DNA from: CBDCWA01 sp046048295
GTDB taxonomy: Bacteria > Pseudomonadota > Alphaproteobacteria > Rhizobiales > Hyphomicrobiaceae
Assembly (NCBI GenBank): GCA_046048295.1
Contig: JBJOGJ010000035.1
Location: 1-23,110 of the forward strand
Direction: 5' to 3'
Length of the DNA stretch: 23,110 bases
Shown here: positions 15,777 to 23,110 of the stretch, one piece after another
Numbering within the stretch: position 1 is the first letter of the stretch
Layout of the letters: each line of letters starts with the position of its first letter
Notes under the pieces: generated by a model
Databases searched by the model: none
The model's input: the letters and a program-made list of their open reading frames with translations, nothing else
What the model was told of the DNA's origin: nothing
Translations under genes and position numbers: made by a program

Positions 15777-16799
15777 GTGCTTGTCTCCTGTCGTTTGCTT
15801 GGTTTTCGAACTGCTCCGAGGCCCCTCGTCATCGCCTTTCAGGGCTTTCGCAGCCGCCAGTGTCTTGTCGACGCGATTGAGCCAGCCCCGCCCGAACCGC
15901 CAGAAATGCGACAGCTTGCGATAGCGGCGGCGTCTGATCTCTGCGTAGGTTTCGACGAGCCGGTGGGCGTCGGCACGCCAGACCGCGGCCCTGGTAAGGG
16001 GCCCGATGCTGCCGTCGACATCGACGCCGGCCGCCTCCTGCAGCATGCGCGCCGCCGTGCCGACGCCTTGGTTGACTGCGGCGTCGAAGTGAAAGAGCGC
16101 GACCGGCCGCGGCAGGTCCTGTGCCTTCGACGGCCGCCAGTAGCGAGACCGGTAGATCTCCGTTTCGGTCTCCCTGGAGATTGCCTTGATCTGCTTCTTG
16201 AGTTCTCCAACCGTGTCCGCGCTAACCGCGATGCCCTTGTGGGCCGCCAGCGTGGCAAGTGTGATGCCGAGATTTGTCGGACCGCCGGGATCGTAGGGAT
16301 CGTCCGTATAGCCGCCTTCCATTTCGAGCACATGCCGCAACGCCGTATCGAACACGCTCTCTGCGACCTCTCCCGCCCCGGTCTCCGGCAGCCTCAATCC
16401 GAGCAGTCGCGACTTTTCGATCCACATCAGGTTGACGCTGTCGGACTGGTTGCCGCCAAGCAATAGGATGTGCGAGCCGTTCTCGGCGATCCAGAAACCG
16501 ACGTGCCCTGCTGCAGCGTCGATCCCCCGCGTGAACACAGCGACGGCGCCGGTGCGCGGCTTCTCCGTTGCTCGTCCCCATCCGAGATAGGAACGCGCCA
16601 TGAGCGAGCGCGTGCACCTGTATCCGGCGCGCTCCAGGCAGGCACCAACGAAAGCCGCACACCAGGCGACCTCATCGCTTCTGATCCCCGCGTGACCGGC
16701 ATCTCGATACAGCGCCACGATACGCGCATTGTGATTGGAACCCGCAATTTCGCGCTGGCCGTACTCGCGCCACGCCTCGGCCATCCAGGCTGGCTGCAT
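15495..16799 (-). CDS. Fused endolysin: TIGR02594 + GH108 + holin-like tail
   Basis: Predicted lysis protein for release of GTA particles. The 434-aa product has three parts. Residues 1-140 are TIGR02594-like with a papain-fold signature: C47 in AWCAAFVG, H99 in GHVGFW and N117. Residues 150-300 form a GH108 muramidase, with catalytic E161 in EGGYTDDPYDPGG and a peptidoglycan-binding part (FHFDAAVNQG; DGSIGPLT). Residues 361-418 are two hydrophobic helices followed by the basic stretch GRARASTR, as in small holins. There is no signal peptide, so the enzyme would need a holin or membrane insertion. The ATG at 16799 has AGGTG close upstream and lies 34 bases after g15; the frame extends to 17018 without coding character. 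The linker before the helices looks like a former intergenic region, so a stop-loss fusion of two genes is possible. Confidence 0.88.
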   Translation of the reverse strand: MQPAWMAEAWREYGQREIAGSNHNARIVALYRDAGHAGIRSDEVAWCAAFVGACLERAGYRCTRSLMARSYLGWGRATEKPRTGAVAVFTRGIDAAAGHVGFWIAENGSHILLLGGNQSDSVNLMWIEKSRLLGLRLPETGAGEVAESVFDTALRHVLEMEGGYTDDPYDPGGPTNLGITLATLAAHKGIAVSADTVGELKKQIKAISRETETEIYRSRYWRPSKAQDLPRPVALFHFDAAVNQGVGTAARMLQEAAGVDVDGSIGPLTRAAVWRADAHRLVETYAEIRRRRYRKLSHFWRFGRGWLNRVDKTLAAAKALKGDDEGPRSSSKTKQTTGDKHMDTQHSASSESGEKWWGESLTIWGSLITGLSTVLPVVAPLFGLNVTSELVVLLGEQVVQIAQAVGGLVGTLMVIQGRARASTRLVSKQVTLRL

Positions 16800-16833
16800 G
16801 TTCACCTCGCTGCTGTCGGATTGAAGGAATTCG

Positions 16834-19800
16834 TCAGACCGTTGTCCGAAGCACGTTGCCGCGGCCGAAGCTGGCATTGGTCTGGTAGATCGCCACGCGG
16901 ACGCTTGCCTGCACCGCACCGAAGTCCTCGATCTGCTCGCCAGCGCCGTACGTCGCGGACGTCGTGCCCGTACTGATCGTGCGCACCACGTCGTCGCCAT
17001 CGAGGATATCGACCTCATAGCGTTCGTCGTCTTCGCCGAGCGGCACTTCGATCACGTCCCAGCTGTCGCCGCCGCGTCGCGTTCGTCTGATCCATGAGAT
17101 CGTGAGATCGCTTCCGCTGCGCACGCCGCGCCCATGCACCGGACTCAACGGCCGCCTCCCGATGCCGGCGAAGGTGTGCTGCCGTGTGTCGTAGGATGCG
17201 TGACCGATGTCCCGGTTTGCCGGCCCGAAGCGCCAGTTGAGCGCGAGCCCGACCTCGCCGGCGTACAGGTCCGTGCGCGCCACCGCTGCATTGAGCAGCA
17301 CGAACCGTGCTCCCGCCGCAAGTTCGTCCGACATTTGGACTTCCGTACCTGCCTGTCCCCGCAGCAGGCGCGACAGCCTGTAGGTGCGCTCGCCGACGAG
17401 TTCGGCACGCTCGAACTGCACGACCTCCCACACGCCGTCGGCATGCCTGAGAGCCGCTGCATTGGCGCCCGCGAGCATCTTGAGGTGTGTGGCAGACGCG
17501 AGGATGCCGCCATCGAGCTTGACGAGGATGCCGGCGCCTTTGTCGATCCTGCTTGTCGGGCCTCGTCCCAATGGCTCGAGCGTTATGCCGAGCACTGCCG
17601 AAGTCCGCGCCGCGGTGGCAATTGTGAAACCTGTGGATTCCGGCGATCGGAAAAAGGCGACGCTCCCCGGCCAAGGCTCGAGCGACGCAGCCACCCAGCC
17701 TGCCGTATCGGGCTCTTCGCCCGTTAGGAGCGGGAGGTCCAACAACTCGACGATCGGTTTTCCGGCCTGCGGCGGTTCGGCGACGCGAGGGCGGCGGACC
17801 GGAGCGACCGCCATGTCGTAGACGGAGCCATCGAATGCCGATGCCGTGATGTCGCGAGCGCCGTGCTCGTTGATTTCCGTGATCCGGAACAGCCGTTCCC
17901 TGTCTCCGCCCCGGAGTGCGACTGTATCTCCCGGCTCGAGCGCCAGTTGCGACGGCCCGAGCCTGAACGTCACCTGTTCACGCGAAGCCCAGCTTTCGAA
18001 GAGCCATGCGTCAGCGAGTTCGCCTGCCTGTTCCGGTTCCAGCACCAACGGCAGCTGCGCCTGCGCCAGCCGCCGGCTCGCGCCCGCCAGCCTTCGCCCT
18101 TCCGCAACGCCTTGCGCATAGTCCGCATTCGCCTGGATGTAGGTGATCTTCGCCGATTGCGGCAGGTCGGTCTCCTGGCGCCGCGTGATCGTTGCAGCGG
18201 CTGTGCCCCGCCTGGTCTCCGCGAGATGGTCCGGTTCGAGGGTGGCGGTAACGCCGCCGGAGCCGCGGTGTCGGAATCGGATTTCTCCCCCGGAGTCTAT
18301 GGCATCGAAGAAGTAGGCAAGTTCCAGCGGCTGCAGTGCTTCCCGGACACTGAGTATGCGGTCGATGACATACCCCGGCACCATGCCCCTGAGCCCGCTT
18401 GCATCGAACGCTTCGAAGCCGCTGTCGGTGAGGATCGCATCGACGGTCTCGGCAAGCGTGCCGTTCGCGACACGGCCGTTCAGCCAGTGGCCGAGCCGCC
18501 AGTTGTCGCCGTCGGACCATGTGTCGGTGTCGTAGGGGAACGCCGGGTATGGTCTGGCGTCCCATGCGTAGATGTGTACCCTTTCGGCATCGACCATCGG
18601 TCCAGCGTAGACAGATGAAATCGGATTTGAGCTTCCATCGTATCCTGGATGTGCCGGATCGAATGCCTCGACCAGCGCCCGAATGTACTGCCGCTGCATC
18701 AGGTCGTCCCGGCGGCCGTCCGAGAAGTGCGGCAGGGCGCTTTCCGAGCTCTTCGGGTCGTAGAAGACGTTCGGCTGGTTTGCACCGTTGTTCACCGCCG
18801 GGCAGCCGGTTTCCATCAGCCAGATCGGCTTCGATTGCGGCACCCATGGCGTCGGCGTTGCGCTTTCGACACCGCCCGGCCTGTCATGGTGCGCATTCGA
18901 CCACCAACCTCGGATGTCCTTGTAGCGGAACACCCAGGGCTTCCCCGCCCCGTCGGTGATCGCCGTCCGCACCTGCGCCGCCCGGTCGGCCTCGCTCGCG
19001 TAGTACCAGTCGTAGCCTTCGCCGCCGCTGATGTTCGCCTTCAGGTAGGCGACATCGTAGACCGATTGGGCTCCCGCAACCGCATCGAGATGCTCCCGCC
19101 CCGCCCGCCAATCCGCGAGCGGCCAGTAGAGGTCGATACCGATTGCGTCGATGTCGGGTGATGCCCAGAGCGGGTCGAGGTGAAAATAGACGTCGCCGCT
19201 ACCGTCCTGCGGCTGATGCCCGAAGTATTCGGACCAGTCTGCAGCATACGTTACTTTCGTTTCCGCACCCAGCACCGCCTTCACGTCTGCGGCCAGCTGC
19301 GAGAGCGCTGCCACGAACGGATAGGCCAGCGTGCCGTCGCGCACCGTCGTCAGGCTGCGCAACTCCGTGCCGATGACGAAGGCATCGACGCCGCCTGCAG
19401 CCTTCGCGAGCCAGGCGTTATGCAGGATGTGCCGTCGATAGCTCCACTCACTGGGACCCGAATAGACGATCTCGCTGCCGGCAATGGAGAAATCGCCCGC
19501 CGCTGCGGTGCCGACGAACGCTGCGACCTGCGCCGCTGCAGAAGCCGTCTTGTCCGCGCTCCCGGGCAGGCCTGCGGCCGGATTCACTGTTATCCGTCCC
19601 CGCCAGGGATATTCGGCCTGCATGGAGCCGGGCGCATAGGGATTGTCGAGCTCGTTGTTCTCAGCGATGTCCATCAGGATGAACGGTGTCAGGACGACGC
19701 GCATTCCCCGCGACTTTAGATCCAGTATCGCCTGGATCACGCTCGCATCCGAGGGTGTGCCGCCGTAGGCCGGCCGTCCATCCTTCTGGCTGACGACGCG

Positions 19801-20787
19801 TGCTTCCTGTCGCGTCTGCCCGCCGGCTTTCCACACGACAGGTTCCGTCGCCTTGCTATCGCTTTCCGTGCCGGGCCGAATCTCGCAGTGGCCTGCGCGA
19901 AGGTCTGTGCCGAACCAGCTCACGACCAGCGAGACCGATCTGGCATTCGGCAGCGTGGCTTCGAGCTGGTCGATACCGGCGAGCCAGTCGGTTGCGGCTT
20001 GACGGGTGTGAACGTTCTCGGCTGGACGTGAGTTGCCGCCATCGGTGCGCACGACCGGACCCGTGGCGTATGCGAACTCTCCGGAGCCCGGGATCACGAC
20101 CACGCCGCGGATATCGTTGTTCAGCCTGTCGACAGCTCTGTGCACCTCGAACGAGAGTTGCGGTATGCGGTTGCCATAGGCCCCGATCGCGAAGTGCTCG
20201 AACACGATGTAGGCGACGCCACGGTAGGCCGGAGCGTTGCTGGCGCCCTCGTGTGCCTCGATCAGGCTGTCCGCCTCCTGCGTCTCGCTGCCGGAATGGA
20301 GGCGGTAGGAGATGCCGGTGAGCTCGATCTCCTTGCCGTCCGCCCACACGCGCCCGAGTGCCGTGACTTCCCCTTCGGCGAGTGCGATCGCGAAGTTCGC
20401 GAAATAGCGGTATTCCGTCTGCGTCACCGCTCCGCCGCCTGTGCCGCCCCCCTTGCCACTGCCGCCGCTCTCGCTCGTGACGAGTTCTTCCTCGTGCTCC
20501 GTCGCCCAGATGAGCTGGCCGCCGATACGCGCCCGGCCATAGAGGCGCGGGATCGCAGCGCCCTCCGTCGAACTGGTTACCCGAAGCTCCGACAGCCGCG
20601 GACCCGTCACTTCACGCGATTGCCCGGACCCGCCAAACAGCGATTGGTCGATGACTGAGCCTGCGAGCGCGCCAACCTGTCCACCGAGTGCCGCCCCGCC
20701 GATGGTGGTACCGAGCACGGCGATGCCTCCGGGAAGCAGTGCCCCGCCCGCGACGGCGCCCGCCGCAGCCAATGCAAGTGTCGCCAT
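16834..20787 (-). CDS. GTA megatron / host-specificity tail protein (g15)
   Basis: Largest GTA tail protein, forming the baseplate and receptor-contacting tip; homologue of R. capsulatus GTA g15. The 1317-aa product starts with a Gly/Ala-rich hydrophobic segment (about 3-50). A hub-like domain follows, with a Gly-rich loop at 108-120. A GTA TIM-barrel glycoside-hydrolase-like domain spans about 340-720, with E475 in IGTEL and E659 in LMETGCPAVNNGANQPN; these sit where a retaining glycosidase has its two acids. A phage-tail_3-type region and beta-rich C-terminal domains complete it. The ATG at 20787 overlaps the g14 stop by one base (TAATG), so translation is coupled; the frame upstream to 21105 is a shadow. 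The gene is uninterrupted, arguing for function rather than prophage decay. Confidence 0.94.
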   Translation of the reverse strand: MATLALAAAGAVAGGALLPGGIAVLGTTIGGAALGGQVGALAGSVIDQSLFGGSGQSREVTGPRLSELRVTSSTEGAAIPRLYGRARIGGQLIWATEHEEELVTSESGGSGKGGGTGGGAVTQTEYRYFANFAIALAEGEVTALGRVWADGKEIELTGISYRLHSGSETQEADSLIEAHEGASNAPAYRGVAYIVFEHFAIGAYGNRIPQLSFEVHRAVDRLNNDIRGVVVIPGSGEFAYATGPVVRTDGGNSRPAENVHTRQAATDWLAGIDQLEATLPNARSVSLVVSWFGTDLRAGHCEIRPGTESDSKATEPVVWKAGGQTRQEARVVSQKDGRPAYGGTPSDASVIQAILDLKSRGMRVVLTPFILMDIAENNELDNPYAPGSMQAEYPWRGRITVNPAAGLPGSADKTASAAAQVAAFVGTAAAGDFSIAGSEIVYSGPSEWSYRRHILHNAWLAKAAGGVDAFVIGTELRSLTTVRDGTLAYPFVAALSQLAADVKAVLGAETKVTYAADWSEYFGHQPQDGSGDVYFHLDPLWASPDIDAIGIDLYWPLADWRAGREHLDAVAGAQSVYDVAYLKANISGGEGYDWYYASEADRAAQVRTAITDGAGKPWVFRYKDIRGWWSNAHHDRPGGVESATPTPWVPQSKPIWLMETGCPAVNNGANQPNVFYDPKSSESALPHFSDGRRDDLMQRQYIRALVEAFDPAHPGYDGSSNPISSVYAGPMVDAERVHIYAWDARPYPAFPYDTDTWSDGDNWRLGHWLNGRVANGTLAETVDAILTDSGFEAFDASGLRGMVPGYVIDRILSVREALQPLELAYFFDAIDSGGEIRFRHRGSGGVTATLEPDHLAETRRGTAAATITRRQETDLPQSAKITYIQANADYAQGVAEGRRLAGASRRLAQAQLPLVLEPEQAGELADAWLFESWASREQVTFRLGPSQLALEPGDTVALRGGDRERLFRITEINEHGARDITASAFDGSVYDMAVAPVRRPRVAEPPQAGKPIVELLDLPLLTGEEPDTAGWVAASLEPWPGSVAFFRSPESTGFTIATAARTSAVLGITLEPLGRGPTSRIDKGAGILVKLDGGILASATHLKMLAGANAAALRHADGVWEVVQFERAELVGERTYRLSRLLRGQAGTEVQMSDELAAGARFVLLNAAVARTDLYAGEVGLALNWRFGPANRDIGHASYDTRQHTFAGIGRRPLSPVHGRGVRSGSDLTISWIRRTRRGGDSWDVIEVPLGEDDERYEVDILDGDDVVRTISTGTTSATYGAGEQIEDFGAVQASVRVAIYQTNASFGRGNVLRTTV

Positions 20788-21257
20788 TAGTGCTGTGTCC
20801 CTGGAAAAGAGAACGCGCCGGCAATCCGCCGCCGCCACCACGCGGACAGCGCGACCTCCGAAACCGCGACGCCTTCCATCGCGTGGATGAAGTGCGCCGG
20901 GCCCGTCATGATGCCTGCGTGCTTTGCCACAACGCCCGGTCGCAGCCGGAAGACCAGTACGTCGCCCGCCTCCGCCACTTTCGGATCCAATGCAATGAGA
21001 TGCCGGGCTGCCCCTGCGAGCAGGCTTTCCGAGCCGTCTGCCTCCGCCCAGTCGCGCGAATATCCCGGTGGCTGTTCCGCCTCGAACCCGTAAAGCTCCC
21101 GCCAAACGCCGCGCACCAGCCCCAGGCAGTCGGTGCCGAGACCTTTTGCCGATGCTTGGTGATGATATGCCGTGCCGGCCCAGCTCCGCGCCAGCGCCAC
21201 GACCTCGGCTTTCGAATGTTTCCGCAGACTGCCGCGGAATGAGGAATGCTCACGCAT
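20787..21257 (-). CDS. GTA tail NlpC/P60 cell-wall peptidase (g14)
   Basis: Tail-associated peptidoglycan hydrolase that would open the recipient wall during DNA delivery; homologue of R. capsulatus GTA g14 (TIGR02219 type). The 156-aa product has the NlpC/P60 fold with catalytic C44 in GTDCLGLVRG, H113 in VAKHAGI and a third polar residue at H122 or H125 in AHFIHA. The length is the family's usual single-domain size. It starts at ATG 21257, overlapping the g13 end by eight bases, and its stop overlaps the g15 start by one base, so it is made in step with both. All catalytic residues are present. Confidence 0.95.
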   Translation of the reverse strand: MREHSSFRGSLRKHSKAEVVALARSWAGTAYHHQASAKGLGTDCLGLVRGVWRELYGFEAEQPPGYSRDWAEADGSESLLAGAARHLIALDPKVAEAGDVLVFRLRPGVVAKHAGIMTGPAHFIHAMEGVAVSEVALSAWWRRRIAGAFSFPGTQH

Positions 21258-22113
21258 CGCCGCTCCGCACGTAGGAGGTCAGGAAGTCGTTGCCGGGCAT
21301 GTGCGGGAAGCCTCGGAAGTTCGCCGCGTTCTGGAATTTTGCCCGGCATGTCTCGAACTGTTTGTCGCACCCCGCCGTGATCGTGAAGGTGTCGCCCGTC
21401 TCGACGGCGCCAGCCTCCTGCCAGATCTCGATCGTCACTTGGTCGCCAGCCTTCTCGTGCCGCTTGATTTCGGCCTTGCGCCCCATCTTTTCGCCGGACG
21501 TGAAAGTCAGCAGCCCGCGCGCAAACCAGTCGGCCTCGAATGCAGCAAGCCCGCTCGCCGCGAATTTCCTGTTGGAAGATACCTCCGTGACCGTCCCGGT
21601 TCCCAGGAACGCCGGCGTCGAAAGAACGACCTTGCAGCGCGCATCTCCGACATCGGCATCGCACCCGTACTGGTAGAGCCTTCCGTTCGGCTGTCCGAGG
21701 TAGTGCGCAAGACCGCGCACCTCCGCCGAGAAGGCATTGCCTGTCCTGCGAACCTCGCCGAGGCTTCCCGAGCGCATGAGCACGCGTTGCTCCGGCGATT
21801 TCCAGTTCACGCGATGGATCTCGACCCGCGCCTCGTCGTATGCCCCGTCGGCGAGGTCTGCCTCGCTGATGCTGCCGGATGTGAGCGCCGCCTCGACCTC
21901 GAGATTGTCGACGCTGAGGCCAACCGACTCGTTGATCTCGCTGGCCGTGAACCCGCTCGCTGCCTCGTACGTCGTCCCATCGAACGTGATGGCGCGGTCA
22001 TGGTCGGTGAACCCCATGATCTGCCCATCGGGCCGTACGAGACGCCAGCACCAGCAGAGTGTCGTGGCGCCGCTGTCGAGCGCCACCTGCATGCCGTCGG
22101 GCAGCGTCTTCAT
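21250..22113 (-). CDS. GTA tail hub protein, DUF2163 family (g13)
   Basis: Baseplate hub protein, homologue of R. capsulatus GTA g13 (TIGR02218; DUF2163 and phage_BR0599 domains). The 287-aa product has the DUF2163 part at about 1-165 (WRLVRPDG, GFTDHDR) and the C-terminal part at about 185-275, ending in NFRGFPHMPGND, the best mark of the family. Four cysteines, C151, C160, C249 and C256, occur as two pairs (GCDADVGDARC and GCDKQFETC), suited to an Fe-S cluster as in the lambda gpL type of tail-tip protein. The ATG at 22113 overlaps the g12 stop by four bases (ATGA); the longer open frame to 22518 is a shadow of g12. Confidence 0.94.
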   Translation of the reverse strand: MKTLPDGMQVALDSGATTLCWCWRLVRPDGQIMGFTDHDRAITFDGTTYEAASGFTASEINESVGLSVDNLEVEAALTSGSISEADLADGAYDEARVEIHRVNWKSPEQRVLMRSGSLGEVRRTGNAFSAEVRGLAHYLGQPNGRLYQYGCDADVGDARCKVVLSTPAFLGTGTVTEVSSNRKFAASGLAAFEADWFARGLLTFTSGEKMGRKAEIKRHEKAGDQVTIEIWQEAGAVETGDTFTITAGCDKQFETCRAKFQNAANFRGFPHMPGNDFLTSYVRSGDA

Positions 22114-22748
22114 GTCCTGACCTCTAAGATGGGAATGTTCGGTATCGAGCCATGCCGGAAACCGGAGAGGCTGATTTCCAGCTTGTCGGTGTCGAACCGT
22201 ACCGGCACGTCGAAACGGAACCCTGCTGTCACGACCGTATCGCCACCTGGTACATGGCCCGCCAGGAACGCCACCTGTCCGCTCGTCCAATCGACGTCGA
22301 AGCTCGTCCCTTCGGTCTGTTCTACGCCATCGACCGCAACGCGCACGCTTCCCGCGACCGGCTTCGTGATCGTCCGCGACCAGGGCGCATTTAGGCCGCC
22401 ATAGACTTTCCTCAGCTGGAACGTAGCAGTCGTCCCGTCGCCCGCACCGAGCGCCTGGTCCAGTGGCGAGGGCTCCGCCTCCGGTGCGCACGACTTCCAA
22501 TCCATGTGGTCGCGCCATCTGAAGCCGTAGAGCCGGCCCCGTCGCTCCTCGAAGAACGCGATGATCTCGTGCAGCTGATCGAGCGTCTTGATGCCGTAGC
22601 CGGCGTTATAGCTGCGCCTGGAATCTGCCCAGCTGCTGTTGCGCTGTTCATGCCCGGAGCCGAGCACGACGACGTCCGTGCGCCGTTCCGGGCCGCCTGT
22701 CGCCCCGCGCGAGATGTCGGGAGGAAACAGCACTTCGTGAAAGTTCAT
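22110..22748 (-). CDS. GTA distal tail protein, DUF2460 family (g12)
   Basis: Distal tail ring protein that links the tail tube to the baseplate; homologue of R. capsulatus GTA g12 (TIGR02217/DUF2460). The 212-aa product has the usual length and start MNFHEVLFPPDISRGA. Typical stretches follow: RRSYNAGYGIKT, FFEERRGRLYGFRWRDHMD and a C-terminal VPVRFDTDKLEI with a final IPILEVR. The ATG at 22748 has two GGAG elements within 14 bases upstream and lies 12 bases after the g11 stop. It ends in a four-base overlap with g13. The family is certain from the N- and C-terminal signatures; its place in the order g11 to g15 fixes it as a GTA gene rather than a general prophage gene. Confidence 0.95.
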   Translation of the reverse strand: MNFHEVLFPPDISRGATGGPERRTDVVVLGSGHEQRNSSWADSRRSYNAGYGIKTLDQLHEIIAFFEERRGRLYGFRWRDHMDWKSCAPEAEPSPLDQALGAGDGTTATFQLRKVYGGLNAPWSRTITKPVAGSVRVAVDGVEQTEGTSFDVDWTSGQVAFLAGHVPGGDTVVTAGFRFDVPVRFDTDKLEISLSGFRHGSIPNIPILEVRT

Positions 22749-22760
22749 CTCCGTCTCCGA

Positions 22761-23110
22761 CTAAAGGTTCCTCTGGCCGCGTCCAACCGTGCGCGCCAGC
22801 ATTGCCGCGAGCTGCGTCTCCGACTTCCTGAAGCTTTCCGCATCCGGCGTGCTGACGTTGAATGTCACGTTGATCGCGTTCGTGCCGCCCTGTGCCCTGA
22901 CGCCGAGCCTTCCGGCCGTCCCGCGTGTAAGCGGCATGATCGCTTCGGCCCCCGCCTCGCCCGCGATCCCGAGACGTCCGCCCGCCAGTGGAAACGTGAT
23001 CGGACTGGCGATGACGCCGCCAGCCGCGAACGGTACCGGCATCGCCCGCTGCAGCACGCCGCCATGTGAGAAGCCTGTGGCCTGACCCGCGAACAACCCC
23101 GAGAACAGGG
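22761..23110 (-). CDS. GTA tail tape measure protein (g11), C-terminal part only
   Basis: Last 116 or so codons of a gene that continues beyond the window's right edge. The visible part reads FAGQATGFSHGGVL, then PFAAGGVIASPITFPLAGG and GEAGAEAIMPLTRG, the characteristic C-terminus of alphaproteobacterial GTA and phage tape measure proteins, which set tail length and pass through the tail at DNA entry. No start can be given: the first in-frame candidate inside the window is a TTG at 23096 within conserved sequence, so it is not the real start. It is followed after 12 bases by g12, the order of the R. capsulatus cluster. Confidence 0.88.
   Translation of the reverse strand, partial: LFSGLFAGQATGFSHGGVLQRAMPVPFAAGGVIASPITFPLAGGRLGIAGEAGAEAIMPLTRGTAGRLGVRAQGGTNAINVTFNVSTPDAESFRKSETQLAAMLARTVGRGQRNL

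Noticed and set aside
20788..21105. Upstream extension of the g15 frame
   Set aside because: It overlaps g14 out of frame, and the coupled ATG at 20787 is the natural start.
21172..22404. Plus-strand open frame of 410 codons opposite g13
   Set aside because: It is antisense to g12, g13 and part of g14, which have strong family signatures; no independent start signal or domain was seen.

Overview
The window is a high-GC alphaproteobacterial segment, most likely Rhizobiales (Hyphomicrobiales). The evidence is gene order: a FeuN-like/FeuP/FeuQ two-component block, then the cytochrome c maturation operon ccmI-ccmE-ccmF-ccmH, a DegP-type protease, a second response regulator/histidine kinase pair and glnE. 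This order is the one I recall from Sinorhizobium-like genomes. Every gene I can support lies on the minus strand, so transcription runs from high to low coordinates. Coding density is very high: no gene-free stretch reaches 300 bases, and no tRNA, rRNA, CRISPR array or insertion sequence was seen.

Region 1 (about 23110 to 15495) is the distal-tail end of a gene transfer agent (GTA) cluster of the Rhodobacter capsulatus type. In transcription order it holds the C-terminus of the tape measure protein (g11, cut by the window edge), a distal tail protein (g12, DUF2460), a hub protein (g13, DUF2163, with four cysteines placed as for an Fe-S cluster), an NlpC/P60 tail peptidase (g14) and the very large TIM-barrel 'megatron' protein (g15). 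These genes are intact and closely coupled. Thirty-four bases after g15 comes a lysis gene that joins a TIGR02594-type papain-fold hydrolase, a GH108 muramidase and a two-helix holin-like tail in one reading frame. A well-placed internal ribosome binding site and ATG could also release the holin alone. This is the most interesting object in the window.

Region 2 (15434 to 12277) holds a small secreted, PepSY-like protein in the position of feuN, then feuP and feuQ (an osmosensing regulator and kinase in Sinorhizobium), and a 17-kDa-antigen-like glycine-zipper lipoprotein. A perfect TATAAT lies in front of feuP.

Region 3 (12139 to 8018) is the ccmIEFH operon, the haem lyase half of System I cytochrome c maturation. 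Its genes overlap or sit within 40 bases of one another.

Region 4 (7892 to 1) holds a DegP/HtrA periplasmic protease, an OmpR-type regulator and histidine kinase probably linked to envelope stress, the glutamine synthetase adenylyltransferase/deadenylylase glnE, and a secreted, Gly/His/Arg-rich protein with six good EF-hand loops. Several short stem-loops lie in the intergenic leaders and are listed with low to moderate confidence.
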